Part shown: piece after piece, positions 50,701 through 57,877 of the stretch
Layout of the letters: each line of letters starts with the position of its first letter
How positions within the stretch are numbered: the first letter of the stretch is position 1
Source of the DNA: UBA6055 sp965214085
GTDB taxonomy: Bacteria > Chloroflexota > Anaerolineae > Aggregatilineales > Phototrophicaceae
Assembly (NCBI GenBank): GCA_965214085.1
Contig: OZ243937.1
Location: forward strand, 3,844,001-3,908,000
Reading direction: 5' to 3'
Length of the DNA: 64,000 nucleotides
The notes under the pieces: model-generated
Database searches by the model: none
Seen by the model: the letters and a program-made list of their open reading frames with translations, nothing else
Told to the model about the DNA's origin: nothing
Translations under genes and position numbers: made by a program

Positions 50701-52793
50701 CCGCCTATACACTGGAAGTTGTCGCCAGCAACGATACCGGCGATTCGGCTTCGGCGTCTATCAGCGCCACCACCCTGGTCTCCCCGCCAGCCGCGGCAAC
50801 CGGACTGGCAGCCAGCGGCGAGACACAAAGCGCAATCACGCTGAGTTGGACAAAATCGACTGGCGCAACAGGCTACAAAGTCCAGGTGAACAGCGGAACC
50901 GTGACCACGCTCAGCGATGTCGCGACTTACACCTTCAGCAGCTTGAGCGCCGATACGAGCTATACGCTGAAAGTCATCGCCTTTAACGCGGGTGGCGATT
51001 CCGCGGCGGCTTCCGTCAGCGCCAGCACCCTGCCCAACGCCCCAGCCGCCCCAACCGGATTGGCTGTCAGCGGCGCCACGCAAACTGCCATCACGTTGAA
51101 CTGGACTAAATCCGCCGGCGCGACCAGCTACGAAGTGAATGGCGGCGCGCTCAACGCTTGGACCGATGTCGGCGATGTCGCCAGCTACCAATTCACCGGC
51201 TTGAGCGCCAACACCCAATATACCCTGCAAGTGCGGGCAAAGAACCGCGGCGGCGAATCCTCAACCGCGCAGGGCATCTCAGCAACTTTGCCCGTCGTGC
51301 CAACTGGGCTAAGCACCAGCGGCATCACCCAGACCGCCATCACGCTGAATTGGACGAAGTCCGCCGGCGCGACCAGCTACGAAGTGAATGGCGGCGCGCT
51401 CAGCGGCTGGACCGATGTCGGCGATGTCGCCAGCTACCAATTCACCGGCTTAAGCGCCAACACCCAATATACCCTGCAAGTGCGGGCGGTCGGCAGCACG
51501 GGCACAACCGCGGCCGCTTCCGTCTCCTCCAGGACGCTGTCCACGCAGCCCGCCAGCTTGGCCAGCCCCGCCGATGTCGCCACCAGCGGCATCACCCGCG
51601 CTGCGATTACGCTGAGCTGGACGAAATCCGCCGGCGCGACCAGTTACGAAGTCGATGGCGGCGCGCTCAGCGGCTGGACGGATGCCGGCGATGTCGCCAG
51701 CTATACATTCAGCGGGCTTAGCGCAGACACCGAGTACACGCTAAGCGTACGCGCTAAAAACAACCAAACAACCTCTGCCAGCATTTCCGTCACAGCCAGG
51801 ACGCTGCCCGAACCGCCTGCTGCCCCTTCCCGATTGCAAGCCAGCCCGACCCAGCCCAATAGTGTTGAAGTCGAATGGGCGCCCTCCGACAGGGCTGATT
51901 CCTACGAGATAAAGGGCGCGCCCGCATCAGAGCAACCGAGCAGCCAGGCGGTTTCGATCAGCGCGCTCAGCAGTTGGATGGATGTCGGCAATGTCAATTC
52001 TTATGTCGTAACCGGGCTGTCCCCGAACATGCCATACAGATTTGAAGTGCGAGCCAAGAATCCCAGCGGGAGATCGGCCCCAGCCGCCATTGATTTCCAA
52101 ATTGAGCCGGATCAGCCGGACGAGCCACCAGTTGCCAATCCCGGCCAGGCTGGCGTCAGTTCGGGTTCCGCGCCGAGCGGCGATGGAGCGGCAAGTGATC
52201 TGAGCGCCACGCCCAGCCCGCCCCAATTCAACTGCACGGATGAACAGAAAGCGCTGATCGCCATTAGCCCGCAGCCGATGGGCCTTAATGTGCAATGCCT
52301 TGATCCGGCCGGGGTCGGCGACAGCGACTTGATTGCCCGCGGAATTGTCCTGGGCGTCGATGTCTGGGGCTGGGTGCGGGGCTATTTTGAAGTCTGCTTC
52401 AAGCAAGCTGGGGACTTGGTCTTCCTTGATGCCGCCTATGCCCCGCGCCAGCAGACTAGCATCAGCCCGTACATCCGCGACGGCAGGTACTGCTCCCAGA
52501 TCGACCGCGCCGGCGCCTTGGTCTTGCTGCGCACACAGACAGCAACTCTGGCGGAGGCTACTCCCATTCCAACATCAACACCCGCGCCAGCGAACGACGT
52601 CTGCCGGGTGACCACTACCGACCCGCTCAATTTCCGCGCCAGCCCGGGCGGGCAATATCTGCTGACATTGCCAGCTGGGGCGACCGTAAACGTGCATGAC
52701 AGCTGGGAAGACTGGTTGCTAGTTGAATACCGTGGCCGGCAGGGCTGGGTCAGCGCGTATTACACCGCCCCGGTTGATGAGGATTGCGGCTAG
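44796..52793 (+). CDS. giant secreted protein of about 27 FN3 repeats with SH3-like end
   Basis: The 2,665-residue protein has a Sec signal peptide ('LGWLLVILLALLAPPPGAQA'). About 27 fibronectin type III units of about 85 residues follow, each reading P-A-A-P-T-x-L, I-T-L-x-W, A-T-x-Y-K-V, Y-x-F-x-G-L, Y-T-L-x-V and T-L. After unit 11 there is an Ala/Thr-rich helix and a 'TPTLTPTPTPTNTP' linker. After the last unit come a Pro/Ser linker, a Cys-containing domain and a terminal SH3b-like domain ('DPLNFRASPGGQYL...GWVSAYYTAP') with flanking Cys. There is no sortase motif or transmembrane anchor. It is likely an adhesin or matrix protein. A hairpin and terminator follow. Confidence 0.92.
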   Translation: MFAFQKPIFSSPAIRLGWLLVILLALLAPPPGAQAQVSIPTRARMTASTTTSVTIAWDALAGASSYEYRRALPRESDPVAIGNVTSTTITGLSHTTHYGFQVRAVVNGEKSGWSGVAIGYTKPLAPVNFRATCVAGAFVELKWDAPAVSPISVDRTVFSYEIKIDSGSWQSKAGSRARKVDQLSLGTTYTFAVRTILEEYGNLVGIGAESTLTVTTAAAQVEPPTGLQTSAVTNTSVKLTWTASTTTVTSYEVSTDGSTWVDSGSDLEHTFSGLNPQTSYSLRARAKNGSSTSCANAAQPVTTLPNAPSAPTGLTTSGISQTAITLGWTQAAGATAYKVRKDSSDSWTTLGDVATHTFTGLTANTQYTLEVIASNDGGDSSAATVSASTLPNAPDAPTALMTSGISQTAITLSWTKATGATAYKVQLDSGTVANLGDVATHSFSGLTADTSYTLKVIASNAGGDSSAVSVSASTLPNVPAAPTSLSVDNITQTAARLNWTKSSGATSYEVNGGALSQWTDVGDVAAYTFGSLTANTTYNLRVRAVNRAGNSGAAAIGASTLPNIPAAPTGLADSAHTQNGITLSWTKSPGATGYKVQVNSGDVTTLSDVATHTFTGLSADTSYTLKVIAFNRAGDSSAATLSASTLPTATSAPTSLQTSGISQTAITLSWTKSAGATGYKVQANSGTVTTLGDVATYEFTGLTANTQYTLKVIAFNRAGDSAAATVSASTLPNAPAAPTSLQTSGISQTAITLSWTKSAGATGYKVQANSGTVTTLGDVATYEFTGLTADTAYTLKVIAFNSGGESSAASVSASTLVNAPATPTGLAAIGSTHNSITISWNRSTGATGYKVQVDSGTVANLGDLSIHTFTGLTADTSYTLKVIAFNTGGDSSAASVSARTKLVAPPVTLGTVTHNSIVINWTKSTGATAYKVRKDSDDDWTTLGDVATHTFSGLTPNTAYDMEVLASNSHGDSAAGTISGSTTHDLNATATQVALSNNATQTQHAVNLTATANAPTATLTPTPTLTPTPTPTNTPLPGSPVAPTGLSTSGITQTAITLNWTKSPGATAYKVQVDSGTVTTLGDVATYEFTGLTADTAYTLKVVASNAGGDSAAASISARTLANAPAAPTSLTTSGITQTAITLNWSKSTGATAYKVQANNGTVTTLGDVATYEFTGLTADTAYTLKVIASNNGGDSAAASVSASTLPNAPAAPTGLNTSGISQTAITLNWSKSTGATGYKVQVDNGAVTTLGDVATHEFTGLTFNTQYTLKVIAFNSGGDSPAATASASTLNTASAGGEPATPTSLTATGITLDKITFGWTKSANARAYKTRKDSSDSWTVLGDVDSHVFTGLSTDTAYTLEVVASNDSGDSAAASLATRTLDELPGGTGPLSPPTNLSTSDISSSEITLHWAKPDGATDYHVRGGTLSSWTTVGYVGSYTFTGLSPSTQYTLEVRAANFQSTSTAPSIDATTLGAALSAPTGLTTSAITQTSITLNWSKSNGATAYKVRKDSNDSWTTLGDVATYEFTGLTADTAYTLEVLASNSGGDSAAASISARTLVNAPAAPTGLTTSGITQTAITLNWTKSTGATAYKVQANNGTVTTLGDVATYEFTGLTADTAYTLKVIASNAGGDSAAASISARTLVNAPAAPTGLSTGGISQTAITLNWTKSAGATAYKVQANSGTVTTLGDVATYEFTGLTADTAYTLKVIASNAGGDSAAASVSARTLVNAPAAPTGLSTSGISQTAITLNWTKSTGATAYKVRKDSNDSWTTLGDVATYTFSSLSANTAYTLEVLASNSGGDSAAASTSATTLASPPPAPAAPTGLTTSGLTHNSITLNWSKSTGATAYKVRKDSSDSWTTLGDVATYSFSGLSANTAYTLEVVASNITGDSAAASISATTLASPPPAPAAPTGLTTSGLSHNSITLNWTKSTGATAYKVRKDSSDSWTTLGDVATYTFSGLSANTAYTLEVVASNDTGDSASASISATTLVSPPAAATGLAASGETQSAITLSWTKSTGATGYKVQVNSGTVTTLSDVATYTFSSLSADTSYTLKVIAFNAGGDSAAASVSASTLPNAPAAPTGLAVSGATQTAITLNWTKSAGATSYEVNGGALNAWTDVGDVASYQFTGLSANTQYTLQVRAKNRGGESSTAQGISATLPVVPTGLSTSGITQTAITLNWTKSAGATSYEVNGGALSGWTDVGDVASYQFTGLSANTQYTLQVRAVGSTGTTAAASVSSRTLSTQPASLASPADVATSGITRAAITLSWTKSAGATSYEVDGGALSGWTDAGDVASYTFSGLSADTEYTLSVRAKNNQTTSASISVTARTLPEPPAAPSRLQASPTQPNSVEVEWAPSDRADSYEIKGAPASEQPSSQAVSISALSSWMDVGNVNSYVVTGLSPNMPYRFEVRAKNPSGRSAPAAIDFQIEPDQPDEPPVANPGQAGVSSGSAPSGDGAASDLSATPSPPQFNCTDEQKALIAISPQPMGLNVQCLDPAGVGDSDLIARGIVLGVDVWGWVRGYFEVCFKQAGDLVFLDAAYAPRQQTSISPYIRDGRYCSQIDRAGALVLLRTQTATLAEATPIPTSTPAPANDVCRVTTTDPLNFRASPGGQYLLTLPAGATVNVHDSWEDWLLVEYRGRQGWVSAYYTAPVDEDCG
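45700..51750 (+). repeat. tandem about 250-base coding repeats (FN3 units)
   Basis: Many units are alike at DNA level as well as protein level; for example 49500-49740, 49740-49985 and the first part of 49990-50240 share long identical stretches such as GGCGATGTCGCCACTTACGA. This points to recent duplication or gene conversion rather than old divergence. Units 1-3 and 26-27 at the ends are the most diverged. Confidence 0.85.
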
Positions 52794-52802
52794 CGCGGTC
52801 CT

Positions 52803-52832
52803 GGCCGGCTGCTTCATTTAATGACAGCCGGC
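52803..52832 (+). other. GC-rich hairpin after the FN3 gene
   Basis: GCCGGCTG and CAGCCGGC form a perfect 8-bp stem around a 14-base loop, starting 10 bases after the stop. There is no T-run; it may protect the mRNA end or pause polymerase before the true terminator. Confidence 0.5.
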
Positions 52833-52850
52833 AGCCATTCGCGCCAAAAT

Positions 52851-52885
52851 AAAAAGCCTCTCCTGGTATTGTGGAGAGGCTTTTC
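52851..52885. terminator. bidirectional Rho-independent terminator
   Basis: AAAAGCCTCTCC and GGAGAGGCTTTT pair perfectly over 12 bases around a 9-base loop. An A-run lies on the left and a T-run on the right, so it can serve both the FN3 gene and the convergent binding-protein gene. Confidence 0.9.
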
Positions 52886-52912
52886 CTTTGGTTTCGATGC
52901 AGCAGCGCTGGC

Positions 52913-54184
52913 TTAGTTCTGCAGGACCTTGGCTTCCCAGTCGGCTTCGATTAGCGCTTGGTACTCGGCAGCGATGTCCGAGACGAGCGAAGCGGCCAAA
53001 TCAGCGGGATCAGCCGCGGCATCGCCCAGGCTGTTGACAGCCGCTTCCAGCGCAGCCAAGTCGGCTTCGTCGGTGACACGGCTGACATCAATGCCGAAAG
53101 CCAGGCCGAATCCGTTCTCGGGCACAACCTGCTCCGCTTGACGGTCGGGGCGCAAAATCAAATCCGCCAACATCAGCGCGGCTGCCTTGTTGGGCGCGTT
53201 GTAGGGGATGGCGACATAGTTGAAATCGCCAATCATATTGTCTTTGAAGGCGAAGGCGCGGCTGCTGGGCGGGATCGTGCCGGCGGCGATGGGCGCGCCC
53301 GCGCCAGAAATCGCTTGCGTGATGGTGAAGTCGATCTCGCCATTGGCGAAGAGCTCGTGCATTTCACCGATCGAGGCGGGATAGGTTTCGCCGCCGCGCC
53401 ACAGATTCTCTTCCCAGCTATTGAGCATATCCCAGAGCGCTGGCGCATGTTCATCGTAGAGTTCCTGATTGAACTCGCCGATCCACTGGCTTTGGCCGCC
53501 GCTGATTTCGAAGAGCGCCTGCTTAACAAAGCGCGTACCCTGGAATGCGCCTGGACCCGGAGCGATATAGGAGAAGCGGCCCGGGTTCATGGCGATCCAG
53601 TCGCTCAGTTCCGCGTAGCTGCGCGGCAGATCGTCCTCGGACATGCGCGCGGAATCGTAGATGAAGTGGAATTGCGCGCCGGACCAGGGGCTCTCATAGC
53701 CATCGACCGGACGACCAAAGTCCAGGTTCAAAGCCGGGTTGTCCCAATTGACGTAGACACTGTTGGGAATACTCTCCGCCCAGGGACCGTAGAGCAATTC
53801 GGCTTGCTTGAGCGTGAAGAAGTTCTCGCCATTGATCCAGATCATGTCAATGGCGCCGCCATCGCCTTCGACGCCGGCTTCGGCTTCACTCAAGACTTGA
53901 TTGACGGCGTCGACGGTATCAGCCAGCGGCACGCGATTCAGCGTGACGTTGTACTCTTCCATCAGCGGGATGCCGTAGGTGCGGTCGACAAAATCGTTGA
54001 TGCGGTCCGAACCGCCCCACATATACCAATTGACGGTCATGCCATCGGCGGCGGCGACGACCGCGTCCCAGCTGTCGAAGCCGGGCGGCGGGTCCATCAT
54101 GTCGTCCTGCGCTGCCGCGCCAAAGACAGCCAGAGCCAGCGCCAAGAGCAAAATCAGCAGAAGATGCAACTTCTTTGCAAACAT
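52913..54184 (-). CDS. YnjB-like ABC transporter substrate-binding protein (orphan)
   Basis: The 423-residue protein has a signal peptide ('LHLLLILLLALALAVFGAAA'). The mature start 'GMTVNWYMWGGSDRINDFVD' is diagnostic of the YnjB group of family 1 binding proteins. 'WINGENFFTLKQAELLYGPW' and 'FTITQAISGAGAPIAAG' follow. The ATG at 54184 is preferred to a TTG five codons upstream. No permease or ATPase is encoded beside it. It lies downstream of the fucose-isomerase-like operon and could share its transcript (69-base gap). The substrate of the group is not established. Confidence 0.85.
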   Translation of the reverse strand: MFAKKLHLLLILLLALALAVFGAAAQDDMMDPPPGFDSWDAVVAAADGMTVNWYMWGGSDRINDFVDRTYGIPLMEEYNVTLNRVPLADTVDAVNQVLSEAEAGVEGDGGAIDMIWINGENFFTLKQAELLYGPWAESIPNSVYVNWDNPALNLDFGRPVDGYESPWSGAQFHFIYDSARMSEDDLPRSYAELSDWIAMNPGRFSYIAPGPGAFQGTRFVKQALFEISGGQSQWIGEFNQELYDEHAPALWDMLNSWEENLWRGGETYPASIGEMHELFANGEIDFTITQAISGAGAPIAAGTIPPSSRAFAFKDNMIGDFNYVAIPYNAPNKAAALMLADLILRPDRQAEQVVPENGFGLAFGIDVSRVTDEADLAALEAAVNSLGDAAADPADLAASLVSDIAAEYQALIEADWEAKVLQN

Positions 54185-54253
54185 ATCTATGCCTTTCAAT
54201 GTGCTAGTTGAACAGGGAACTTGCGAACGCCCGAAATGGGCGAGACCAACCGA

Positions 54254-55699
54254 TTATACATTAACACCTTCCAATTGCAGAAAATTGGTCTGCGGCACGT
54301 GCTCGATCAGGCGCATGCCCTTCCAGGCGGCGAATTCCATCAGCTCGTCGGTAACATCGCCCTGCCCGACCGCGAAATGGTGCTCGTGCCCGCGGACTGT
54401 GAGCGTGTTGACCATATCCATCAGCGAGATCGGCTTCTTATTCAGCTCGAATTGGGCGAACCAGCCGCGGGTGCCGTCGAAGCCTTTTATGGCGTGCTCG
54501 ATGATATCGGCGCGGATGACCAGCAGGCTGCCGCCGTCATCGCCGATATAGCTGACGCTGGTCTCCTGCGCGGCGAAGACTTGATCGCCAGCCACGCCAT
54601 AAGGCCCGTCCGCGCCCTTGCGCCCCAGCGTGACGTGATCGACCCACTTGATGCCGTCGTCGTTGGCGAAGTGCCGTGGCGAGACTCCGCAATGCCACAT
54701 CAGCATGGCTTGCGTTTGCGGGTCGAGCGCGGTCATATCCAGCAGCGTTGACGAGCCGTCGCGCCCGGTCAGCAGATTGAGCAGGTACATGCTGGCCGCG
54801 CCCAGCACATCGCCCTCGCAGGAGACGGCGATGCCATCTTCGCTGCCCAGCCAGCTGTAAGCCATGCAGGGCGCCACGCGGTAGTAAGACTGGAAATTGG
54901 GCCAGCACTGCACCGCCAGCGCATCGTATTCGAAGTCGCGCGCCATATCGCGCAGAGCCAGATACAAGCGGGTCACACGGTCGAAGGCGCTGTCCTCGGT
55001 CACTGTGATGGCGCTGGCCGCCGACTTGATCTCGTTGATAGCCGCCTGCACCGGCTGGGCGTCATAGCCTTTGGCCCGCTCGACCAATTCCGCCAGTTCA
55101 TGCGGCAGCACGGCGATGCCCAGCCGACTGCGCAGCAAGCGCTCGTCGAAGATCATGTCATTGAAGCCGGGCGACAAGTTGCCGATCCAGCCGATGCGCG
55201 AACGCTCGATATTCTTGACCGCTTTCAAAGCGCGAATGGTGACGGCGAAGCGTGTTTGAAATTCGGCCGTCTCGACATGCCCGTAGAACCACTTGAAAGG
55301 GATGTCCTCGTGCTTCAGGTAGCGCTTGAGGATGGCGGCGAAGTGGCTCATTGAGACGACCGAGTGCAGCTTGATCTCGCCCTCTTGTTCCGGGTCGGGC
55401 GTGGCCCATAAGCCCATGCGCGGCGCCGCTTTGACCAGGGGCAGCAGTTGCTCGCCCATGCTGCAGGCGGCCGTCTGCAAGAGCAGGAAGTCTATCTGCT
55501 CGGCGCGGAAATACTCGGCGGCTTGCACGGATGCCGCTTCGGTCATCATCTCGTCGCTGATGGCCACCAGGTCGAAGTCCAGTTCGGCCGCCAGTTTCTC
55601 CAAGCCGGCCATTGCCCGTGACCGTTGATCGTATTCGTCAGCGAAATAGGACGAGATAGAAGTGCCGATATAACCAACCCGCAGTCTGTACCTTGTCAT
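54254..55699 (-). CDS. L-fucose/L-arabinose isomerase-like protein
   Basis: The 481-residue protein starts at an ATG that overlaps the DhaL stop (ATGA), with GGAGAA upstream. The open frame extends 59 codons above, but that part is a shadow of dhaL. Family features are an N-terminal Rossmann-like half ('VGYIGTSISSYFADEYDQRS'), 'ALAVQCWPNFQSYY', 'YSWLGSEDGIAVSCEGDVLG' and the His-rich C-terminal 'TVRGHEHHFAVGQGDVT'. Fucose isomerase-type enzymes use Mn to interconvert aldoses and ketoses. Here the ketose may be passed to DhaK/DhaL, encoded in the same operon. Confidence 0.82.
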   Translation of the reverse strand: MTRYRLRVGYIGTSISSYFADEYDQRSRAMAGLEKLAAELDFDLVAISDEMMTEAASVQAAEYFRAEQIDFLLLQTAACSMGEQLLPLVKAAPRMGLWATPDPEQEGEIKLHSVVSMSHFAAILKRYLKHEDIPFKWFYGHVETAEFQTRFAVTIRALKAVKNIERSRIGWIGNLSPGFNDMIFDERLLRSRLGIAVLPHELAELVERAKGYDAQPVQAAINEIKSAASAITVTEDSAFDRVTRLYLALRDMARDFEYDALAVQCWPNFQSYYRVAPCMAYSWLGSEDGIAVSCEGDVLGAASMYLLNLLTGRDGSSTLLDMTALDPQTQAMLMWHCGVSPRHFANDDGIKWVDHVTLGRKGADGPYGVAGDQVFAAQETSVSYIGDDGGSLLVIRADIIEHAIKGFDGTRGWFAQFELNKKPISLMDMVNTLTVRGHEHHFAVGQGDVTDELMEFAAWKGMRLIEHVPQTNFLQLEGVNV

Positions 55700-56328
55700 T
55701 GCTTGTTCTCCTTCCACCATAAGTGTGAAGCCTCGAACATTAGGGCGATGGTTGTCGCGCCCGGGTCTTGCAGGCCGATGGCGCGCTCGCCCAGGAACTT
55801 GGCTCGTCCCTGCCGCGCCACCAGGTCTCGCGTTGATTGCGCGCCAGAACGCGCCGCCGCCGCCGCCGCCCGCCAAGCCGACGCAAAGTCGTCAGCGCTG
55901 GCAAAAGCCGCGACCGCCGGCGCCAGCGCGTCAACCATTGTTTTGTCGCCGACGCCCGCCTTGCCCCTCGCTTTTACGCCGTCCAAACCAACCGCCAGCA
56001 GCGCCCCCATGGCGTCTTTATGCAAGCGGTCGGCATCCCGCAAACTCGCGACGCCTTTGAGGAAGAAAGTGCCGAATATCGCGCCCGACGCGCCACCCAT
56101 GCGGTTCATCAGCGCCTTGGCGGTCGTCAGCCAGATCGCGCTCAGGTTAGGCTGCTCCAGCGCCTCAATCTCTTCGACAGCGACGGCGAAAGCTGTGCTG
56201 ATGCTGGCGCCGTGGTCGCCATCGCCCAGAGCCGCATCCAGCCGATTGAGCGCATCACGCTCGGCGCCGACCCGCTCGGCCATGGCCTGGATCAAGGCGC
56301 GTAATTCTTCCGCTCCGATAGAGCTCAT
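55696..56328 (-). CDS. dhaL: dihydroxyacetone kinase-like L subunit (DhaL)
   Basis: The 210-residue all-helical nucleotide-binding subunit has 'LDAALGDGDHGASI' (30-43) with the Mg-binding aspartates, 'MGGASGAIFGTFF', 'AGVGDKTMVDAL' and 'GRAKFLGERAIGLQDPGATT' in DhaL order. It overlaps dhaK and the isomerase gene by 4 bases each. DhaM, the phosphocarrier of PEP-dependent systems, is not in the window, so an ATP-using form is possible (inference). Confidence 0.9.
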   Translation of the reverse strand: MSSIGAEELRALIQAMAERVGAERDALNRLDAALGDGDHGASISTAFAVAVEEIEALEQPNLSAIWLTTAKALMNRMGGASGAIFGTFFLKGVASLRDADRLHKDAMGALLAVGLDGVKARGKAGVGDKTMVDALAPAVAAFASADDFASAWRAAAAAARSGAQSTRDLVARQGRAKFLGERAIGLQDPGATTIALMFEASHLWWKENKQ

Positions 56329-57335
56329 AGCTGCTTCATATAAGCGCCATTAGCCGGCGCGTCCCACAGCGCTTTCATCTGCTCGTCCACGCGGCAGAGC
56401 GACAGCGCGAAACCCGCCATCTCCTGCGTGGTGGCGTAGGGGCCGATCCAGGAACGGTAGACGCTGATACCGGCCTCAGCCAGCTTGGCGGCGGCGCGCC
56501 TGTACAAGACGAAGAGCTCCATCAGCGTCAGGCTGCCGCTGTTATTCAGCAGCACCAAGACTTCATCACCGGCTTGGAAGGGCAAGTCCTCCAGCAGCGG
56601 CGGCAGCATCAAGTCGATAGTCTCGTCCGCGCCCAGGGCTTTCTGCCGCCCCATGCCGACTTCGCCGTGCAAGCCCATGCCGATTTCCATTTCGTCCGGC
56701 GCCATCTCAAACATGACTTCGCCGGAGACCGGGCTGGCGCAGGAGCTGAGGGACATGGCCAGGCTGCGGGTATTGTCGCGGACTTTCTCCGCCAGCGCTT
56801 TGGCGGATGCCAGGTCGCCATCGCCCTCGCAGAAGGCGCCGAGCAGCTTCCAAACGAAGAACAAGCCGGCGGTGCCGCGGCGTTCCGGCTCTCGCCCCTT
56901 GGGCGCGCTGGAGATATCGTCGTAGAGGACGACCATGTCCACATTGTCGATGCCCTCGGCTTGGCAAAGCTCCAGCGCCAGCTCGGCATTGAGCAAGTCG
57001 CCGGCGTGATGCGAGACGCAAATCAGCACGCCGCCGCCATTTTCGGCCGCGCGGATGCCCTGGACCATCAGCTCGGGCCCCGGCGCGGCGAAGATCTCGC
57101 CCGCGATATTGACGTCAAAGAGCCCTTCGCCGATCCAGCCGGTCATGGCCGGTTCGTGGCCGCTGCCGCAGCCGATGACCAAGCCGACTTTGCCCGGCGC
57201 TTTGGGCTGGGCGCGCATGACCAGCCGCTTATCAACCAGGCACGCGATATCGCTGTGCGCGGCGCAAAAGCCCTCCAGCATCTCGTCGACCAGATCCTCC
57301 GGCCGGTTGATCAATTTGTGTACGCGCGCGGTCAT
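56325..57335 (-). CDS. dhaK: dihydroxyacetone kinase-like K subunit (DhaK)
   Basis: The 336-residue ketose-binding subunit has 'VIGCGSGHEPAMTGWIGEGL' (54-73) and 'GMGLHGEVGMG' with His223, the residue that binds the ketone as a hemiaminal. Where E. coli DhaK has the N-Y-T-G-D loop this protein has 'SHHAGDLLN' (109-117), so substrate preference probably differs from dihydroxyacetone. The ATG at 57335 is set by AAGGAG. It lies 10 bases after the DUF35 gene. DhaK relatives are known that phosphorylate four-carbon ketoses; that is a reasonable alternative here. Confidence 0.9.
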   Translation of the reverse strand: MTARVHKLINRPEDLVDEMLEGFCAAHSDIACLVDKRLVMRAQPKAPGKVGLVIGCGSGHEPAMTGWIGEGLFDVNIAGEIFAAPGPELMVQGIRAAENGGGVLICVSHHAGDLLNAELALELCQAEGIDNVDMVVLYDDISSAPKGREPERRGTAGLFFVWKLLGAFCEGDGDLASAKALAEKVRDNTRSLAMSLSSCASPVSGEVMFEMAPDEMEIGMGLHGEVGMGRQKALGADETIDLMLPPLLEDLPFQAGDEVLVLLNNSGSLTLMELFVLYRRAAAKLAEAGISVYRSWIGPYATTQEMAGFALSLCRVDEQMKALWDAPANGAYMKQL

Positions 57336-57345
57336 GGCGTCTCCT

Positions 57346-57867
57346 TCAAGTCGTAACGGGCACAAAGTACATCAGGTGAATCGGATGCTGCACCGGCTCC
57401 TCGCTGTAGGCAACCCGTACGCGCAGGCCCCGCGCGACTTGCTGCGGCGGCGCTTTGAGCAGATGCGGGAAGAGCGTGTCGGCGCCATCAAGCAGCACGT
57501 AAGCCAGCACATAGGGCGTCTCCAGCGCGCGGACGTCGGCGTTGCTGCCCGGCGAAAAATGCAGCACGGACCAAGTCTCGACGGCGCCCTCGCCAGCGAG
57601 CTCCTCCCAGGCGGTCGGCAGCAGGCAAGCCGGGCAAAGCGGCCGTGGCGGCGCGTAGACCTTGGCGCAAGTTCCGCAGCGCGTCGCCAGAAAGCGCCCC
57701 TGCTCCAAGGCGATGAAAAAGCGGGAGTATTTGCCCAGGCTGTATTTGTAGCCTTGCGTCAGCTCCAGCGTGATGCGCTCGACCTGGCGGAAGTCATGCC
57801 AGGGGTCTGTCGCGGCGCCGCTGTCAATTTTGGCGATCTCAATCTGGCTGCTGACCTTGGCTGTCAT
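57346..57867 (-). CDS. DUF35 Zn-ribbon/OB-fold protein
   Basis: The 173-residue protein has a rubredoxin-like zinc ribbon (Cys64, 67, 78 and 81) between a helical N-terminus and an OB-fold ('AGEGAVETWSVLHFSP', 'TPYVLAYVLLDGADTLFPHL'). Such proteins pair with thiolase-fold enzymes, either as acyl-CoA channelling subunits of HMG-CoA synthase/thiolase complexes or as the DUF35 part of ChsH2 with Ltp2 aldolase. The gene is 10 bases after the thiolase-fold gene and 10 before dhaK, so it belongs to that operon. Confidence 0.88.
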   Translation of the reverse strand: MTAKVSSQIEIAKIDSGAATDPWHDFRQVERITLELTQGYKYSLGKYSRFFIALEQGRFLATRCGTCAKVYAPPRPLCPACLLPTAWEELAGEGAVETWSVLHFSPGSNADVRALETPYVLAYVLLDGADTLFPHLLKAPPQQVARGLRVRVAYSEEPVQHPIHLMYFVPVTT

Positions 57868-57877
57868 AGCAAGCTCT

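Noticed and set aside
50490..51230. 246-codon reverse ORF in the FN3 gene
   Set aside because: Antisense of repeat units; no independent start signal.
45700..51750. Regular 250-base repeats as a non-coding satellite or CRISPR
   Set aside because: They are in frame throughout and encode well-formed FN3 domains.
52958..54211. 417-codon forward ORF opposite the YnjB-like protein
   Set aside because: Antisense of a binding protein with signal peptide and family signature.
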